From Nocardiopsis sp. FIRDI 009 (lineage in GTDB: Bacteria; Actinomycetota; Actinomycetes; Streptosporangiales; Streptosporangiaceae): a DNA stretch of 64,000 bases. The notes beneath the pieces were generated by a model, which was given only the letters and a program-made list of their open reading frames with translations, had not been told where the DNA came from and did not search any database. A program made the position numbers and the translations under genes. Positions within the stretch are counted from its first letter, which is position 1; each line of letters opens with the position of its first letter. The stretch is taken from NCBI RefSeq assembly GCF_003386285.1, contig NZ_QPNC01000013.1, forward strand, positions 93,664 to 157,663, read 5' to 3'. This document shows, in pieces, positions 46,557 through 56,413 of the stretch.

Positions 46557-48019
46557 GCCGGACCTTCCTGGGCATGCCCGGCATCCCGCACGGCACCGGC
46601 GACCTGGGGGGTGAGGAGCCGTTCCCGCGTTCGGCCGCCCGCCACCTGGCCGACCACCAGATGCGCGCCAACCTGGCGGGCGCCACCGGCACCATCCGGG
46701 CCAAACGGGCTTCCGTGGTGTCCGAGCTGCCCGACTGGGAACAGCTGCGCGAGTCCGGTCGCGCGGTCAAGGAGGCCACGATGGCCCGCCTCGACGAGCA
46801 CCTGGTCGAGCTGGAGCGGCGGGTCACCGAGCGCGGCGGCACCGTGCACTGGGCCCGCGACGCCACCGAGGCCAACCGGATCGTCACCGACCTGGTGCGC
46901 GCCACCGGGGCCGAGGAGGTGGTCAAGGTCAAGTCGATGGCCACCCAGGAGATCGGCCTCAACGAGGCGTTGGAGGAGGCGGGCGTCACCGCCTGGGAGA
47001 CCGACCTGGCCGAGCTGATCGTCCAGCTCGGCGACGACCGGCCCTCCCACATCCTGGTCCCGGCCATCCACCGCAACCGCGCCGAGATCCGGCGGATCTT
47101 CCTGGAGACCATGCCCGGCGTCGACCCCGGTCTGACCGACGACCCCCGCCAGCTCGCCATGGCCGCCCGCGCCTACCTGCGTCAGCGCTTCCTGCGCGCG
47201 AGAGTGGCGGTCAGCGGCGCCAACTTCGCGGTGGCCGAGACCGGCACGCTGGCGGTGGTGGAGAGCGAGGGCAACGGCCGGATGTGCCTGACCCTGCCCG
47301 ACACGCTCATCACCGTCATGGGGATCGAGAAGACCGTCCCCACCTGGCGGGACCTGGAGGTGTTCCTCCAGACCCTGCCGCGCTCGTCCACCGGTGAGCG
47401 GATGAACCCCTACACCTCGACCTGGACAGGCGTGACCCCCGGCGACGGGCCGCGCGAGTTCCACCTGGTGCTGCTCGACAACGGCCGCACCGCCGCGCTC
47501 GCCGACCCCACCGGCCGCCAGGCGCTGCACTGCATCCGCTGTTCCGCCTGCCTGAACGTGTGCCCGGTCTACGAGCGCACGGGCGGGCACGCCTACGGGT
47601 CGGTCTACCCGGGGCCGATCGGCGCGGTGCTGTCCCCGCAGTTGACCGGGGTGGCGGCCAACCCGTCGCTGCCGTACGCGTCCACGCTGTGCGGGGCGTG
47701 CTACGAGGTGTGCCCGGTGGCCATCGACATCCCCTCGATCCTGGTCGAGCTGCGTAACCAGCAGGTCGAGTCGGGCAGGAAGCCCTCCGCGGAGCGGGCC
47801 GCCTTCGGGGCGGTCGCCCAGCTCATGTCCCGTCCCCGCCTGTGGCGGTCGGCGCAGCGCCTGACCCGGCTGGGGCGCCTGCTCGCCCGCGGCCGCGCCA
47901 CCCTGCCCGCCGCGCTGCCCCCGCCGCTGTCGAGGTGGACCCGCACCCGCGACCTGCCCGCCCCGCCGAGGGAGACCTTCACCGAGCGCTGGGCCCGCGA
48001 GCGCGGTGACCGGGCATGA
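46553..48019 (+). CDS. lutB: lactate utilisation Fe-S subunit LutB
   Basis: 488 residues. An N-terminal LUD domain (to about 300) precedes two 4Fe-4S sites, CIRCSACLNVCPVYE and CGACYEVCPVAIDIP, then a helical tail. Largest subunit of the LutABC lactate oxidation complex. GTG start overlaps lutA (GTGA). Confidence 0.93.
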   Translation: MSRTFLGMPGIPHGTGDLGGEEPFPRSAARHLADHQMRANLAGATGTIRAKRASVVSELPDWEQLRESGRAVKEATMARLDEHLVELERRVTERGGTVHWARDATEANRIVTDLVRATGAEEVVKVKSMATQEIGLNEALEEAGVTAWETDLAELIVQLGDDRPSHILVPAIHRNRAEIRRIFLETMPGVDPGLTDDPRQLAMAARAYLRQRFLRARVAVSGANFAVAETGTLAVVESEGNGRMCLTLPDTLITVMGIEKTVPTWRDLEVFLQTLPRSSTGERMNPYTSTWTGVTPGDGPREFHLVLLDNGRTAALADPTGRQALHCIRCSACLNVCPVYERTGGHAYGSVYPGPIGAVLSPQLTGVAANPSLPYASTLCGACYEVCPVAIDIPSILVELRNQQVESGRKPSAERAAFGAVAQLMSRPRLWRSAQRLTRLGRLLARGRATLPAALPPPLSRWTRTRDLPAPPRETFTERWARERGDRA

Positions 48020-48099
48020 GACTCCGGCCATCCCGTCCCCGGCCCGGGGCAGGGCGCCCCGGAGGTCGCGGACACCGAACAGACGAGGAGGTTCGACCG

Positions 48100-48732
48100 G
48101 TGAGCGCACGTGAGGAGATCCTGGCCCGCGTCCGCGCGGCCAACGGCGCGGCCCGGGCGGCCGAGCCGGAGGTGCCGCGCGCCTACCGGCGGAGCGACGG
48201 CCGCCCGCCCGGTCATCCCGAGCTGCTGGACCTGCTGGCGGACCGGCTGGTCGACTACCGCGCCACCGTGCACCGGTGCGGCCCCGGGACGGTGGCCGCG
48301 ACCGTGGAGAGCGCCCTGGCCGAGGCCCTGGGCCCGGACCGCGCCGAGGTGCTGGCCGCCCCCGGGCTCCCGGAGGGGTGGACGCCCCCGGGCGCCGGCC
48401 GCGACGACGGCCGTCCCGCCGTTCGGCTGAGCGGGTGCGGGGCCGCCGTCACCGGTACGGCCGTCGCGGTCGCCCAGACCGGGACGCTCGTCCTGGACGC
48501 GGGCCCCGTCTGCGGGCGCCGGGCGCTGTCCCTGCTGCCGGACGTGTGCGTGTGCGTGGTCCGCGCCGACCAGGTGGTGGGCGGGGTTCCCGAGGCGCTG
48601 ACCCGCCTGGACCCGCTCGCCCCGCTCACGTTCGTCAGCGGGCCGTCGGCCACCAGCGACATCGAGCTGGAGCGGGTGGAGGGTGTGCACGGGCCCCGGA
48701 CCCTGCACGTCGTGCTGGTGGAGTCGGACTGA
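48100..48732 (+). CDS. lutC: lactate utilisation protein LutC
   Basis: 210 residues from GTG 48100, preceded by GAGGAG at nine bases. The frame is open to ATG 48016, which overlaps the lutB stop, so a longer form is possible. LUD domain pattern: GCGAAVTGTAVAVAQTGTLV, DVCVCVVRADQVVGGVPEAL and FVSGPSATSDIELERVEGVH. Third part of LutABC and last gene of the rhamnose catabolic operon. Confidence 0.9.
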   Translation: MSAREEILARVRAANGAARAAEPEVPRAYRRSDGRPPGHPELLDLLADRLVDYRATVHRCGPGTVAATVESALAEALGPDRAEVLAAPGLPEGWTPPGAGRDDGRPAVRLSGCGAAVTGTAVAVAQTGTLVLDAGPVCGRRALSLLPDVCVCVVRADQVVGGVPEALTRLDPLAPLTFVSGPSATSDIELERVEGVHGPRTLHVVLVESD

Positions 48733-48906
48733 CGGTCACCGGCCGGGGCGGAGGGGAGGGGCTCCGCGGTGACGTGTTCGGCACCCCGCGTCCGTCGCGG
48801 TGGACGCCCCGTCCTGGAATCATCAAAGGGCGGTCGGGACACCGGCCCGCCCGGCGCGGTCAGTCGGACCCGTACCGGACACCCCGAGCGCCATGGACGG
48901 GAGCCC

Positions 48907-49563
48907 ATGACGTACCTGCACGTCTTCGACATGGACGGCACCCTGTTGAGGGGAACGACGGCCAGCCTGGAGATCGCACGGATCCTCCGCTGCGAGCCGC
49001 GGCTCACGGAGTTGGAGCGGCGCTTCCGGCGCCAGGAGATCGACACCCGCGAGTTCGCCCGGAGCATCCACCGCCTCTGGGGCGCGCTCACCGAGGACGA
49101 CGTCCGGGCCGCGTTCGACAGCAGCCCCTTCCTCGCGGACATCCCACGGGTGTGCGCCGACATCCGCGCCCGCGGCCACCACTCGATGGTGGTGAGCATG
49201 TCCCCGGACTTCTACGCCCGGCTGCTGCTGCGGTTCGGTTTCGACGAGGTGGTCGCCTCCCGGTTCCCCGCGCCTCCCTTCGCCTCCCCCGTCGTCGCGG
49301 AGGACATCCTGACCCCGCACGACAAGGTGGGGATCGTCGAGGAGGCGCGCCGCCGCAGGGGCGTGGACCTGGAGAACTGCGTGGCCTACGGGGACTCGAT
49401 GTCCGACGCCCCGCTGTTCGGGCACCTGGCGAACACCGTCGCCGTGAACGGGGACAGCCACATCGCCGACCTGGCGAGCGCCCGGTACACGGGGACGAGC
49501 CTGTGGGAGGCCTATTCGACGGCTTGGGACGTCCTCCGCCGACGCGCTCCCGACACGCCGTGA
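48907..49563 (+). CDS. HAD-IB phosphatase (SerB-like)
   Basis: 218 residues. Motif I FDMDGTLL, motif II VVSMSP, motif III Lys in PHDKVGIVEEARRRRG and motif IV AYGDSMSDAPLFG. Subfamily IB contains phosphoserine phosphatase and lipid or nucleotide phosphatases; the substrate is not evident. Separated from lutC by 174 bases. Confidence 0.85.
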   Translation: MTYLHVFDMDGTLLRGTTASLEIARILRCEPRLTELERRFRRQEIDTREFARSIHRLWGALTEDDVRAAFDSSPFLADIPRVCADIRARGHHSMVVSMSPDFYARLLLRFGFDEVVASRFPAPPFASPVVAEDILTPHDKVGIVEEARRRRGVDLENCVAYGDSMSDAPLFGHLANTVAVNGDSHIADLASARYTGTSLWEAYSTAWDVLRRRAPDTP

Positions 49564-49624
49564 CGGCGGGGCGGGGCCGACGGGACCCCACGCCGAACGC
49601 CGCCGCCCCCGCCCGGTCGGACGA

Positions 49625-51019
49625 CTACGCGGAGGCGGTCATGGGGACGCCCTTGTCGGCCGCGGTAGTGACGTCGTCGTCCACGACCACCGCGCGGCGG
49701 CCGGCGCGGGCCAGCAGCGAGGCCGCGGCGGTCGCGCGGTAGCCGCTGCCGCAGTGGACCCACACCGCTCCCTCCGGAACCTCGTCGAGGCGCCGGGGCA
49801 GCTCGGGCAGCGGGATGTGCACGGCGCCGATGACGTGGGAGTCGTTCCACTCGTTGCGCAGCCGCACGTCCAGCACGGTCGCGGGCGCGGGCAGGCCGTC
49901 GGGGACGGCCCCCGCCAGGGCCGCGGCCAGGGCGGAGAAGTCGGCGGTGTCCATGGCGCGGATCTGGTCGGGTTCCGCGGCCAGTCGCTCGGGGGTGCCG
50001 GAGGCCGCGGCGGCGACGCGGTCGATGCCGATGCGGACCAGTTCGCGCTGGGCCCGGGCGACCTGTTCGGCGGTCTCGCCGACGAGGGTGAGCGGAGCCC
50101 CCCAGTCGATCAGCCAGCCCAGCCAGGTGGCCATCGGGCCGTCCAGGGCCAGGCTGACGGTGCCGGCCAGGTGCGCCCGGACGTAGGCCCTGCGGTTGCG
50201 CAGGTCCACGACCCACTCCCCCGCCGCCAGGCGCCGACGCAGCTGCCGCGGATCCGCCGTGGCCGGCGGGCGCAGGTCCACCGGTTCGGGGCCCGCGAGG
50301 TTGGTCACCCCCATGTGGGCGTAGTAGGCGGGGTAGACGTCCAGGCCCGACAGGGTCTGGGTGACGAACTCCTCGGCGGCCAGGCGCAGCGCCGGGTTGA
50401 CCTGCCTCTCGTGTCCCACGGTGGAGGAGTCCCCCTCGGCCTGGGTGGCTGAGCAGAAGCTGCCGAAGCCGTGGGTGGGCCACACCCTGGCCCCTTCGGG
50501 CAGCAGGTCGGCGAGCCTGCGCGCGGAGGCGTGCTGGTGTCGGGCCAGGGTCTCGGCGTGCTCGTGGCCCAGCAGGTCGGTGCGCCCGGTGGTGCCGAAC
50601 AGCAGCGAACCGCCGGTGAACACGCCTTCCGCTCCCCGGGGGCCCTCCAACGCGTAGGAGAGGTGGTGGAAGGTGTGGCCGGGGGTGGCGATGACGCGCA
50701 CCCGCATGCGCGGCGAGACCTCCACCAGGTCGCCGTCGGCCACCGGCAGGCGCTGGAAGGGCACCTCGTCGGCGGCCGCCATCGCGTAGGCCGCGCCGGT
50801 CAGCCGGGACAGTTCCAGCCCGCCGGAGACGTAGTCGTTGTGGACGTGGGTCTCCAGCACGTGGGTGATGCGTGCCCCCAGCCGTCCGGCCAGGGCCAGG
50901 ACGCGGTCGACGTCGCGTTGGGGGTCGACCACCAGCGCGACCTCGCCGTCGGTGGCCAGGTAGCTGCGGTCCCCCAGTGAGGACGTCTCGATCACCCGGA
51001 CGTCGATCCCGGACGTCAT
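49625..51019 (-). CDS. persulfide dioxygenase-like MBL hydrolase with two rhodanese domains
   Basis: 464 residues from ATG 51019. Residues 1 to about 235 are an ETHE1-like metallo-beta-lactamase fold (THVHNDYVSGG, GHTFHHLSYAL, PTHGFGSFC). Two rhodanese domains follow: the first (VVDLRNRRAYVRAHLAGTV) lacks the catalytic Cys, the second has it in WVHCGSGYRA. The combination suggests oxidation and transfer of persulfide sulfur in the cytoplasm. Stands 250 bases after the symporter on the same strand. Confidence 0.88.
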   Translation of the reverse strand: MTSGIDVRVIETSSLGDRSYLATDGEVALVVDPQRDVDRVLALAGRLGARITHVLETHVHNDYVSGGLELSRLTGAAYAMAAADEVPFQRLPVADGDLVEVSPRMRVRVIATPGHTFHHLSYALEGPRGAEGVFTGGSLLFGTTGRTDLLGHEHAETLARHQHASARRLADLLPEGARVWPTHGFGSFCSATQAEGDSSTVGHERQVNPALRLAAEEFVTQTLSGLDVYPAYYAHMGVTNLAGPEPVDLRPPATADPRQLRRRLAAGEWVVDLRNRRAYVRAHLAGTVSLALDGPMATWLGWLIDWGAPLTLVGETAEQVARAQRELVRIGIDRVAAAASGTPERLAAEPDQIRAMDTADFSALAAALAGAVPDGLPAPATVLDVRLRNEWNDSHVIGAVHIPLPELPRRLDEVPEGAVWVHCGSGYRATAAASLLARAGRRAVVVDDDVTTAADKGVPMTASA

Positions 51020-51272
51020 CGTGGTCACCCTCCCCGTCTCGCGACGCGGGCCCCCTTCGTCGTGGCGGTCCACACCTTCCGTTCTACCCCCCCGGGCCGG
51101 TGTGCGCCCCGGTTCCCGCCCGACGGTCGGCGCGGCCGGAGTCCGGCCTCGGTCGGGCGCACCGCCGACGCGTCGGCTCCCCGGTCCCCGACGGGGACGC
51201 AGACCAGCCCGGACCAGCGCGGGTTGCGGCGCCTGCGGGCGCGGTGGGCCGCCACCGACGACGCCGCAGTGC

Positions 51273-52829
51273 TCATCCGCCCGGTCGGGACCGCTCCTCC
51301 CCTCCCTCCGAGGCGCCCACCGGGGCGTCCGCCGACGGATCCGCGGCGAGGGCTCCGCGCCCGTCCGTTCCGGTTCCGGCCGCCGGGTCGCGGTGTCGCA
51401 GCGAGAGCAGGGAGCCCAGGCCGAGCACGATGGCCACACCGATGGCCGTGTACCAGGTGAACCCGACCAGCCCGCGCCCGAACAGGAACAGCCAGGCCAT
51501 GGTCGCCACCGCCGCGCAGAACGCGACGAGGGCGTCGGTCTGGCGCGCCCGGCGCACCCACAGGCCCAGGAGGAACGCGCCGAGCAGGCCCCCGTAGGTG
51601 AGGCTGGCCACGGACAGGCCCAGCTCGACGACCGGGTTGTCGGTGCCGGTGAACATCGCGGCGGCCCCGACGAACACCAGCCCCCATCCGAGGGTGAACA
51701 GCCGCCCGAGCCGCAGCCCCTGGGCGTCGGTGAGCTCGCGGCGGCCGAACCGCGCGTACAGGTCCGTCATGGTCGAGGAGGACAGCGCGGACAGCGACGA
51801 GGACAGAGTGCTCATCGCACTCGCCATGATCCCGGCCAGCAGCAGGCCCGACAGGCCGACCGGCATCCCCTCGACGATGAACGCCGGGAACACCTCGTCG
51901 GAACCGTTGAGTCCGAGACGGTCGACCGAGGCGCCGTCGAAGTAGGAGAACAGCGCCAGGCCCACGGTGAGGAACAGCGCGAACTGGACGAACACCACGA
52001 CGCCGCTGCCGATCACCGCCTTGCGGGCGTCGCGCAGGGTGCGGCACCCCAGCAGCCGCTGCACGATGATCTGGTCGGCGCCGTGCGAGGCGGTGGACAG
52101 CAGGGCGCCGCCCAGCACCGCGGTGACCGTCGCGTAGGGCGCGGAGAGCGGGTTGGACGTCAGGTCGAGGAACCGCGTCTTGCCCGCGTCGGCCGCCACG
52201 GCGAGGAAGTTCACGTCCAGACCGGTGACGATGACGGCCAGCGCGATGACGCCGCCGACGACGTACAGCCCCATCTGCGCCACGTCCACCCAGACCACGG
52301 CCCTGATACCGCCGATGAGGGTGTACAGGACCGTGACGACCGCCAGCAGGGCGATGATGGCGACGTAGGACAGGTCCACCCCGTAGTGGTCCAGGACGAT
52401 CCGCATCGGGATGGCCGCCGCGAACAGGCGCACCCCGTCGGCGAGCAGACGGGTGAACAGGAAGGTGACCGACGCCGTGCCCTGCATGCCGCGGCCGAAG
52501 CGGCGGCCCAGGTAGGTGTAGGCCGTGGTCATCTCGCCCCGGTGGTAGCGGGGCAGCAGCACGAAGGCGACGACCACGCGCCCGACCAGGTAGCCGACCG
52601 CCACCTGGAGGAACGTGACGTCGCCCAGGTAGGCCACGCCGGGGACGCTGATCACGGTCAGGGCGCTGGTCTCGGTGGCCACCACCGACAGGCACACCGC
52701 CCACCAGGGCAGCCGTCGGGCGCCGACGAAGTAGTCCTTCAGGTCGCGCTGGCGACCCGACAGCCTCAGTCCGAGCCACGCCGAGCCCAGCAGGTACACG
52801 GCGATGACCACGAGGTCGACTGGTTGCAC
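51273..52829 (-). CDS. sodium:solute symporter (SSS family)
   Basis: 518 residues, about 13 membrane segments. Family motifs: DYFVGARRLPWWAVCLSVVA, TETSALTVISVPGVAYLGD, GGIRAVVWVDVAQM and IMASAMSTLSSSLSALSSST (sodium site). GTG start 52829. The C-terminal ~40 residues are a charged, low-complexity tail. It lies 31 bases after the anmK-like gene on the same strand, so its solute may be a peptidoglycan-derived sugar, but that is inference. Confidence 0.87.
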   Translation of the reverse strand: MQPVDLVVIAVYLLGSAWLGLRLSGRQRDLKDYFVGARRLPWWAVCLSVVATETSALTVISVPGVAYLGDVTFLQVAVGYLVGRVVVAFVLLPRYHRGEMTTAYTYLGRRFGRGMQGTASVTFLFTRLLADGVRLFAAAIPMRIVLDHYGVDLSYVAIIALLAVVTVLYTLIGGIRAVVWVDVAQMGLYVVGGVIALAVIVTGLDVNFLAVAADAGKTRFLDLTSNPLSAPYATVTAVLGGALLSTASHGADQIIVQRLLGCRTLRDARKAVIGSGVVVFVQFALFLTVGLALFSYFDGASVDRLGLNGSDEVFPAFIVEGMPVGLSGLLLAGIMASAMSTLSSSLSALSSSTMTDLYARFGRRELTDAQGLRLGRLFTLGWGLVFVGAAAMFTGTDNPVVELGLSVASLTYGGLLGAFLLGLWVRRARQTDALVAFCAAVATMAWLFLFGRGLVGFTWYTAIGVAIVLGLGSLLSLRHRDPAAGTGTDGRGALAADPSADAPVGASEGGEERSRPGG

Positions 52830-52860
52830 TGCGGTCCTCCGGGGGTGGGATGCGGGTGGG

Positions 52861-53944
52861 TCACGCGTCCGACGGGTCGACGAGCAGGCGCCGGGGCACG
52901 GTGGTCGCGGGTTCGGGCAGCCGGAGCGGAGCGTGTCCCGGGGTGAGGCGACCGGCCACCGGCGCCCGGCGGGCGCCGGTGCAGGCGGGCAGGGATCCGG
53001 GCAGCCCGTGCCAGGTGAGGAAGCCGACGAGGGCGAAGAGGTGGGCCTCCTTCGCGTCGCCGGCCAGACCGAGGTCGTCGGAGGCGCCGAGCCGCGCGGG
53101 GGCGATCCGGGCGGCGATCCGCTCCATGAGGGCCGGGTTGCGCACGCCGCCTCCGGAGGCGAGCACCTCGGCCGCCCCGTGGGGGCGCAGGGCGTCCGCG
53201 ACGGTGACGGCGGTCAGCTCCACCAGGGTGGCCACCAGGTCGCCGGGCTCGGGCACGGCGACCCGCCGCAGCGCCGCGTCCAGGTGGGCGGGGCCGAACA
53301 GCTCGACACCGGTGGTCTTCGGGGGCGCGAGGCGGTAGTACGGCTCGGCGAGCAGGTGCTCCAGCAGGGCGGGGTGCGGTCGTCCGGACCGGGCGAGGGC
53401 GCCGTCGGCGTCGAAGTCGGCGCGCCCGTCGGTGATCCTGCGCACCGCGGCGTCGATCAGGGCGTTGGCCGGACCGGTGTCGAACGCCACCGGAGGGGAG
53501 CCGGGCCGGACGACGGTGACGTTGGCGATACCGCCGAGGTTCAGGGCGGCGGCCGGTTCCGGGCGCCCGCCGAGCAGCAGAACGTCCAGCAGGCTGGCCG
53601 AGTTGCAGGGTTCCGTGCACCGCGGTGCCCTCGGCCCAGTGGAACAGGGTCTGGCCGTGGGAGGCGATCAGGTCGGCCCGGCCCCCGGCGAGTTCGTCGA
53701 TCCCGTGCCGGGCGGCCTCGGCGAACTCGCGTCCGATGCGGGTGTCGAGTCGGCAGACCTCCGCCAGGGTGGTCGCCGCCGGGGGCAGGGCGTCGCGGAG
53801 GGCGCGGCGCAGGTCCGACGAGTAGGCGAGAGTGCGGTGGCCCAGCGGCGCCAGACGCACGAGCGGGCCGTCGAGGCGCAACCGCGCGGCGGCCACGTCG
53901 ATGCCGTCGGCCGAGGTGCCCGAGGACAGCCCGACGACGATCAT
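52861..53944 (-). pseudogene. anmK: anhydro-N-acetylmuramic acid kinase, broken by internal deletion
   Basis: The N-terminal part reads MIVVGLSSGTSADGIDVAAA through ASHGQTLFHW and HGTLQLGQPA. From about 53595 the frame switches and continues ASLLDVLLLGGRPEPAAALN, LGGIANVTVV, FDTGPANALID and GGGVRNPALMERIAAR to 52861. About 30 residues normally found between LQLGQPA and the LLD segment, including the conserved DIAAGGQGAP region with the catalytic Asp, are absent. So it lost roughly 90 bp and its frame. AnmK normally phosphorylates and opens anhydroMurNAc in cell-wall recycling. Confidence 0.82.
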
Positions 53945-54150
53945 GAGCCGGACGGCCGACGCGCACGCGGTCGGACCGACCGTCCCGGACCACTGGACGG
54001 TGAGAACCCGTCAACCCGCCCGACGCCCATCCACACCTCCGGCTACGCACCGCCTGTCAGCGGTACACCCGGTGTCGCCGCCGCGTCAACCCCCTCTGGT
54101 CCCGGGTAGGTCCGTACCCGTACGCGGAGAGCACCGCCTCGGGAGGCGTC

Positions 54151-54456
54151 ATGTCCGGACCCCACGCGGAGAAACCCTTCGACGTGAAGATCGGTCGGCA
54201 CGAACTGGTCGTCCGGCAGCGTTACGAGGCGGCGAGCATCGCCAACGACATCCTCATCGGCCTGTGGTTCGTCGTGGGCAGCGTCATGTTCCTCTCACCG
54301 GCCTGGGCGACCACGGGCACGTGGCTCTTCCTCGTCGGCAGCGTCCAGATGCTCATCCGCCCGATCATCCGCCTGTCCCGCCTGATCCACGTCCGGCGCG
54401 TCCGCTCCGGTTCGGGAATGGGACCGGCCTCCCACGAGGCGCCGATGGACTTCTGA
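54151..54456 (+). CDS. YrhK-like small membrane protein
   Basis: 101 residues. A YrhK-type core: VRQRYEAASIANDILIGLWF, VVGSVMFLSPAWATTGTWLF, LVGSVQMLIRPIIRLSRLIH, giving two membrane segments. Function unknown. Single gene, with the PfpI gene convergent behind it. Confidence 0.8.
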   Translation: MSGPHAEKPFDVKIGRHELVVRQRYEAASIANDILIGLWFVVGSVMFLSPAWATTGTWLFLVGSVQMLIRPIIRLSRLIHVRRVRSGSGMGPASHEAPMDF

Positions 54457-54544
54457 AAGGCTCCGGCCACGGCTCGTGCTGCGCCTCGTTCCGGCGCGGG
54501 GCCGGGATGTCCACGCGTTCCCCCGGTGCGCGGGTGGCCCGGGC

Positions 54545-55090
54545 CTAGGCGTGCTCGACCTCCCGCACGACGCGCTCGCAGAAGACAGGCAGGTCACCGG
54601 GGTTACGGCTCGTGGTCACGCCCTGGTCGGTGACCACCTCCTCGTCCACGACCACGGCGCCGGCGTTGCGCAGGTCGGTGCGCAGACTCGGGTAGGAGGT
54701 CAGGGTGCGGCCCCGGACCACGTCGGCCTCCACCAGGACCCACGGTCCGTGGCAGATCGCGGCGACCGGCTTGCCCCTGTCCACGAACCCGCGCACGAAA
54801 CGCATCGCGTCGCGGTCCCTTCGCAGGTGGTCGGGGTTGACGGTGCCGCCCGGCACCACCAGGGCGTCGTAGTCGTCGACCACCGCCTCCGACACCCGCC
54901 GGTCCACGGTGAAGCGGTCGGCGGGCTCGATGTCGCCGTTCATCGCCTGGATGGTCCCCGGGTGCAGCGAGACCAGCTCCGTCTGGGCGCCCTTCTCCTC
55001 CAGAGCCCTCCTCGGCTCGACGAGTTCGACCTGTTCCACTCCGTCCGCCGCCAGGATCGCGACCCGGCGACCGGTGAGCGTGCCAGCCAT
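54545..55090 (-). CDS. DJ-1/PfpI-family protein
   Basis: 181 residues. Nucleophile Cys in AAICHGPWVLVEADVVRGR and upstream acid Glu in DGVEQVELVEP, which fit the PfpI-type class 1 amidotransferase fold. Members act as proteases, glyoxalases or protein deglycases; which one cannot be told. Start ATG 55090 has no strong ribosome site. Confidence 0.88.
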   Translation of the reverse strand: MAGTLTGRRVAILAADGVEQVELVEPRRALEEKGAQTELVSLHPGTIQAMNGDIEPADRFTVDRRVSEAVVDDYDALVVPGGTVNPDHLRRDRDAMRFVRGFVDRGKPVAAICHGPWVLVEADVVRGRTLTSYPSLRTDLRNAGAVVVDEEVVTDQGVTTSRNPGDLPVFCERVVREVEHA

Positions 55091-55213
55091 GCTCTTCCCC
55101 CTCGGCTCGGCTCACGGGCACCGCGACCGTACGGCGCCACACCTGCGGCCCTACCCCGCGGCTGCCTCCTCACGCCCGCGCGGACCGGACGGGCCGGACG
55201 CTAGGGTCGTGGC

Positions 55214-55771
55214 ATGGGCTCGCTCGAATTCCAACTGGTCCTGCTGCGCAGGATGGCCGACTTCCAGCCGGAGCTGGTGGAGGAGGCGGTGCGCGAGCTC
55301 GGCACCACCGCGACCGGGATGCGTGAGGCCAACCGGCGTTGGCAGGCCATGACCCGGGGCGGGCGCGGTTCCGGCGGGCCGGTCCGCCGGTTCACCACGG
55401 TTCTCGGCCCCGCCCCGTTGCGGCGCGACGTCATCGTGGGCGGCATGGCGTGCGAGGCCCGTCAGTGGCCGGTGTCGCTCTGGCCGGACCTGCGTTTCGA
55501 GGTGGTCACCGCCCCCAACGGCGCCCTGGTCCAGGAGTGGCTCGTGCGTGCCCCGCGGGTACCGGCGCCCCCGCTGCACAGCGTTGACGACCTCCGGCCC
55601 TGGTCGTTCGTCATCGACGACGTCGCCCGCGCGCTGCCCTCGACGCCGTTGGAGGGCACCGCACCGTCGCGTTGGCGACTGCTGCTCACCGACTCCGCCG
55701 GTGGCCGTCACCTCGCCGACTTCACCTGGGGCCTGTTGCAGGAGGTCACACCGGTCACACCCGCGGACTGA
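55214..55771 (+). CDS. hypothetical protein
   Basis: 185 residues, ATG start, no signal or membrane segment. Contains Trp-rich, Arg-rich stretches (ARQWPVSLWPDLRFEVVTAP, LHSVDDLRPWSFVIDDVARA). I do not recognise a family. Codon use looks like a real gene and both ends are well defined. Confidence 0.65.
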   Translation: MGSLEFQLVLLRRMADFQPELVEEAVRELGTTATGMREANRRWQAMTRGGRGSGGPVRRFTTVLGPAPLRRDVIVGGMACEARQWPVSLWPDLRFEVVTAPNGALVQEWLVRAPRVPAPPLHSVDDLRPWSFVIDDVARALPSTPLEGTAPSRWRLLLTDSAGGRHLADFTWGLLQEVTPVTPAD

Positions 55772-55889
55772 CCCTGACCACGCGTCGCGAGAACCAGCCG
55801 CTGGGCCAGCACGGCGGCACCGTTCCGGCCGGTGCCACGACCACCGGCGGCGTGGCGTCGCCGACGGTGTCCGGCGCTGCGCGCCACCC

Positions 55890-56159
55890 ACCGGTCGGTC
55901 GCCCGCGGCCTCCTGGCTGCGCGGGGTCCCCGACTGCTCGACCGCCCTCCGCCAACCCTCGGGGTCGGCGGACCGGGAGTCGGCGGTGAGGACGACGAAA
56001 CCCTCGTCGGCCAGGCGCTGGGCCTACAGCCCGCCGGTCTGCTCCTTCACACCGGTCGTCGGGGCCGACCACGACCGCCGGGAGGCGTTCGCCCTCGGTG
56101 CGGTTCTGGGGTGCGTAGAGGTGCCCCGCGGGCCTCAGGTCGCCGCTCACGAAGCGCAC
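55890..56159 (-). pseudogene. alpha/beta hydrolase fragment with frame and stop mutations
   Basis: From GTG 56159: VRFVSGDLRPAGHLYAP, then ERLPAVVVGPDD, an alpha/beta hydrolase N-terminus. The continuation GVKEQTGGL-stop-AQRLAD and EGFVVLTADSRSADPEGWRR reads in another frame. The stop is TAG where relatives have a Tyr codon. No catalytic Ser region remains. Both a frame change and a stop codon argue for a genuine pseudogene. Confidence 0.7.
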
Positions 56160-56413
56160 ATCGGTTCGCAGCGCTGTCTCCGTTGACTGGGGCGGGTGTC
56201 CTGTCCCGTGCTCGCGGTCCGGCACGGGACCGGCCCGCTGTCCGGTGCCTCCAGTCTGGACCACCCCGCCCACGGCGGAAAGGGCCGGGTCAGGCCAGAG
56301 ACGGACCCGTCCCGCCCTGGACGGCGCGGCCTCCGGGCACGAAGGAGACCTGGCCCGTGGCACCGGTGGACGCGCACAATGAACCGGACTCGTCGGAAGG
56401 GAGGACAGCCACC

